Under the pieces are notes generated by a model. It made no database searches. It was not told the DNA's origin and saw nothing but the letters and a program-made list of their open reading frames with translations. A program made the translations under genes and the position numbers. Source: Nocardia asteroides (lineage in GTDB: Bacteria > Actinomycetota > Actinomycetes > Mycobacteriales > Mycobacteriaceae). From it: 64,000 bases of DNA. The stretch covers positions 1,116,001 to 1,180,000 of the forward strand of contig CP082844.1 of NCBI GenBank assembly GCA_019930625.1, read 5' to 3'. Below, one piece after another: positions 62,542-64,000 of the stretch; the first letter of the stretch is position 1, and each line of letters opens with the position of its first letter.

Positions 62542-63255
62542 TTACGCGTCCTCGTCGAGGAGGTTGCGGGTGCGGTTCGGGTCCACCGGGATGCCCGGTC
62601 CGGTGTTCGTCGAGACCGTCACCTTCTTGACGTAACGCCCCTTGGCGGTCGACGGCTTCGCACGCAGGATCTCGTCCAGCGCGGCGCCGTAGTTCTCCAC
62701 CAGCTTCGCGTCGTCGAAGGACGCCTTGCCGATGACGAAGTGCAGGTTGGCCTGCTTGTCGACGCGGAAGTTGATCTTGCCGCCCTTGATGTCGTTGACA
62801 GCCTTGGTCACATCGGTGGTGACCGTGCCCGTCTTCGGGTTCGGCATCAGGCCGCGCGGGCCCAGGACGCGCGCGATCCGGCCGACCTTGGCCATCTGGT
62901 CCGGGGTGGCGATCGCGGCGTCGAAGTCCAGCCAGCCGCCCTGGATCCGCTCGATCAGGTCCTCGGCGCCGACGGCGTCGGCTCCGGCGGCCTCGGCCTC
63001 GGCGGCCTTCTCGCCCGCCGCGAACACGATGACGCGGGCGGTCTTACCGGTGCCGTGCGGCAGGTTGACCGTGCCGCGGACCATCTGGTCCGCCTTCCGG
63101 GGATCCACACCGAGACGTACGGCGACCTCGACGGTCGCGTCGGTCTTGGTGGTGGCGGTCTCCTTCGCCAGGCGCGCGGCGGCCAGCGGGGAGTAGAGCT
63201 TGGTGCGATCGACCTTCTCGGCCGCGGCGAGGTACGCCTTGCTTCGTTTTGCCAT
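62542..63255 (-). CDS. rplA: 50S ribosomal protein L1
   Basis: A 237-residue two-domain rRNA-binding protein of the L1 stalk. Characteristic parts are the [23 protein letters not shown] and [15 protein letters not shown] segments. It lies 150 bases after rplK, with a structured element in between. Confidence 0.99.
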   Translation of the reverse strand: MAKRSKAYLAAAEKVDRTKLYSPLAAARLAKETATTKTDATVEVAVRLGVDPRKADQMVRGTVNLPHGTGKTARVIVFAAGEKAAEAEAAGADAVGAEDLIERIQGGWLDFDAAIATPDQMAKVGRIARVLGPRGLMPNPKTGTVTTDVTKAVNDIKGGKINFRVDKQANLHFVIGKASFDDAKLVENYGAALDEILRAKPSTAKGRYVKKVTVSTNTGPGIPVDPNRTRNLLDEDA

Positions 63256-63277
63256 GATTCTCTGTCCTGTTCGATCC

Positions 63278-63344
63278 GCGGCGCTCCCGGGCTCTCCGTG
63301 GTCACGCAGGCTTCCGCCTCCGAGCCCGTCGCTGGCGCCGCTGT
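63278..63344 (-). ncRNA. Structured leader element of rplA (shared with rpsL)
   Basis: The minus-strand RNA folds as P1 63278-63284/63335-63341, P2 63289-63294/63322-63327 and P3 63308-63311/63316-63319 with a GGAA tetraloop. Compared with the rpsL element, P1 and P3 carry compensatory or wobble-preserving changes. It ends 22 bases before the rplA start, inside the rplK-rplA operon. Confidence 0.6.
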
Positions 63345-63405
63345 GTTGGTAGTTCAGACGTGGTTATCGGGCCTGGCCGGCCCTCCCACCAGGGAGCGAT
63401 TCCGC

Positions 63406-63840
63406 TCAGCCTTCGACGGTGATGCCCATCGAACGCGCGGTACCCGCGATGATCTTGGCCGCCTGATCGATGTCGTTGGCGTTCAGATCTTCCTGCTTGG
63501 TCTTGGCGATCTCGCGCACCTGGTCCATGGTCACCTTGGCGACCTTGTTGCGGTGCGGCTCCGCCGAGCCCTTCTGCACGCCTGCGGCCTTGAGCAGCAG
63601 CTTGGCGGCGGGCGGGGTCTTCAGCTTGAAGTCGAACGACCGATCCTCGTACACCGAGATCTCGACCGGAATGACGTTGCCACGCTGCGACTCGGTCGCG
63701 GCGTTGTACGCCTTGCAGAACTCCATGATGTTGACGCCGTGCTGACCGAGCGCGGGGCCGACCGGAGGGGCCGGGTTCGCCTGGCCGGCCTGGATCTGAA
63801 GCTTGATGATCCCGGCGAGCTTCTTCTTCTTGGGGGGCAT
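63406..63840 (-). CDS. rplK: 50S ribosomal protein L11
   Basis: A 144-residue protein of the GTPase-associated centre. It begins [16 protein letters not shown] and has [27 protein letters not shown], with the proline residues of the thiostrepton site. It follows nusG by 92 bases and precedes rplA. Confidence 0.99.
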
Positions 63841-63932
63841 CTTTCTTTCCTAGGTGTTTGGTGTCCTTGCTCTTTGCAAGTCTGGTGTCGCGATCCTCGA
63901 CCGGGCGGATTCACCCGACCGCTGACAGCGGT

Positions 63933-64000
63933 CTAGATCTTCGCGACCTGGGTGAACGCCAGCTCGACCGGGGTCTCGCGGCCGAAGATCGACACGAGCA
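63933..64000 (-). CDS. nusG: Transcription antitermination factor NusG (partial, C-terminus)
   Basis: The last 21-22 codons of a minus-strand gene ending at TAG (63933-63935) read LVSIFGRETPVELAFTQVAKI, the end of the NusG KOW domain. The rest lies beyond the window. Its place upstream of rplK is the standard order. Confidence 0.93.
   Translation of the reverse strand, partial: LVSIFGRETPVELAFTQVAKI

Overview
The window looks like the chromosome of a high-GC actinobacterium of the Nocardia/Rhodococcus group, most likely Nocardia. The evidence is coding DNA with almost all third positions G or C, frequent GTG starts and ATGA/GTGA gene overlaps, a complete Mce operon, type VII (ESX) secretion partners, DUF3558-type lipoproteins, and the gene order of the ribosomal protein and RNA polymerase region. 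Assignments come from reading the protein sequences by eye; no database search was run.

The informational backbone lies on the minus strand in its conserved order. From right to left it is nusG (partial), rplK, rplA, rplJ, rplL, the ATPase gene mkl/mceG, yrbEA, yrbEB, mceA to mceF, two Mce-associated genes, rpoB, rpoC, then after an accessory stretch rpsL, rpsG, fusA and tuf. Strong terminators follow tuf, rpoC and rplL, and sigma-70-like promoters can be seen upstream of rpsL and rpoB.

Positions 1-9,614 hold a tightly overlapped metal-resistance operon (CmtR-like sensor, P1B-type ATPase, an extra lspA, a DHA2 major facilitator pump, a CadD-like transporter and an AraC regulator). It diverges from an MmpL/RND pump across a palindromic operator, and an orphan sensor kinase follows. 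Positions 9,615-10,959 are nearly gene-free and hold two copies of a short repeat that folds as RNA, with one conserved small protein between them.

Positions 10,960-15,919 carry a flavin monooxygenase/WYL regulator pair and several Nocardia-type hypothetical and secreted proteins, some of which look damaged. Positions 20,762-40,919, between the str and rpoBC clusters, are a patchwork: DUF3558 lipoproteins, hppD with an AsnC regulator, an AlkZ-like protein, quinone oxidoreductase, an ESX-linked lytic transglycosylase pair, fprB, sixA, a MerR-controlled aldo/keto reductase operon, an AhpD-acetyltransferase fusion with pirin, an ArsR/AHSA1 pair, a deletion scar, and a four-gene type VII effector cassette (YbaB-like, EspC-like, a 406-residue toxin candidate and a lipoprotein).

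The observations most worth a second look are: the type VII toxin cassette at 38,489-40,919; an RNA element shared by the rpsL and rplA leaders with compensatory changes in two helices; the repeated hairpin element at 9,747 and 10,487; the metal operon with its divergent pump; the AhpD-acetyltransferase fusion with an internal ribosome site; and a truncated PIN-domain toxin gene abutting the rplA terminator.
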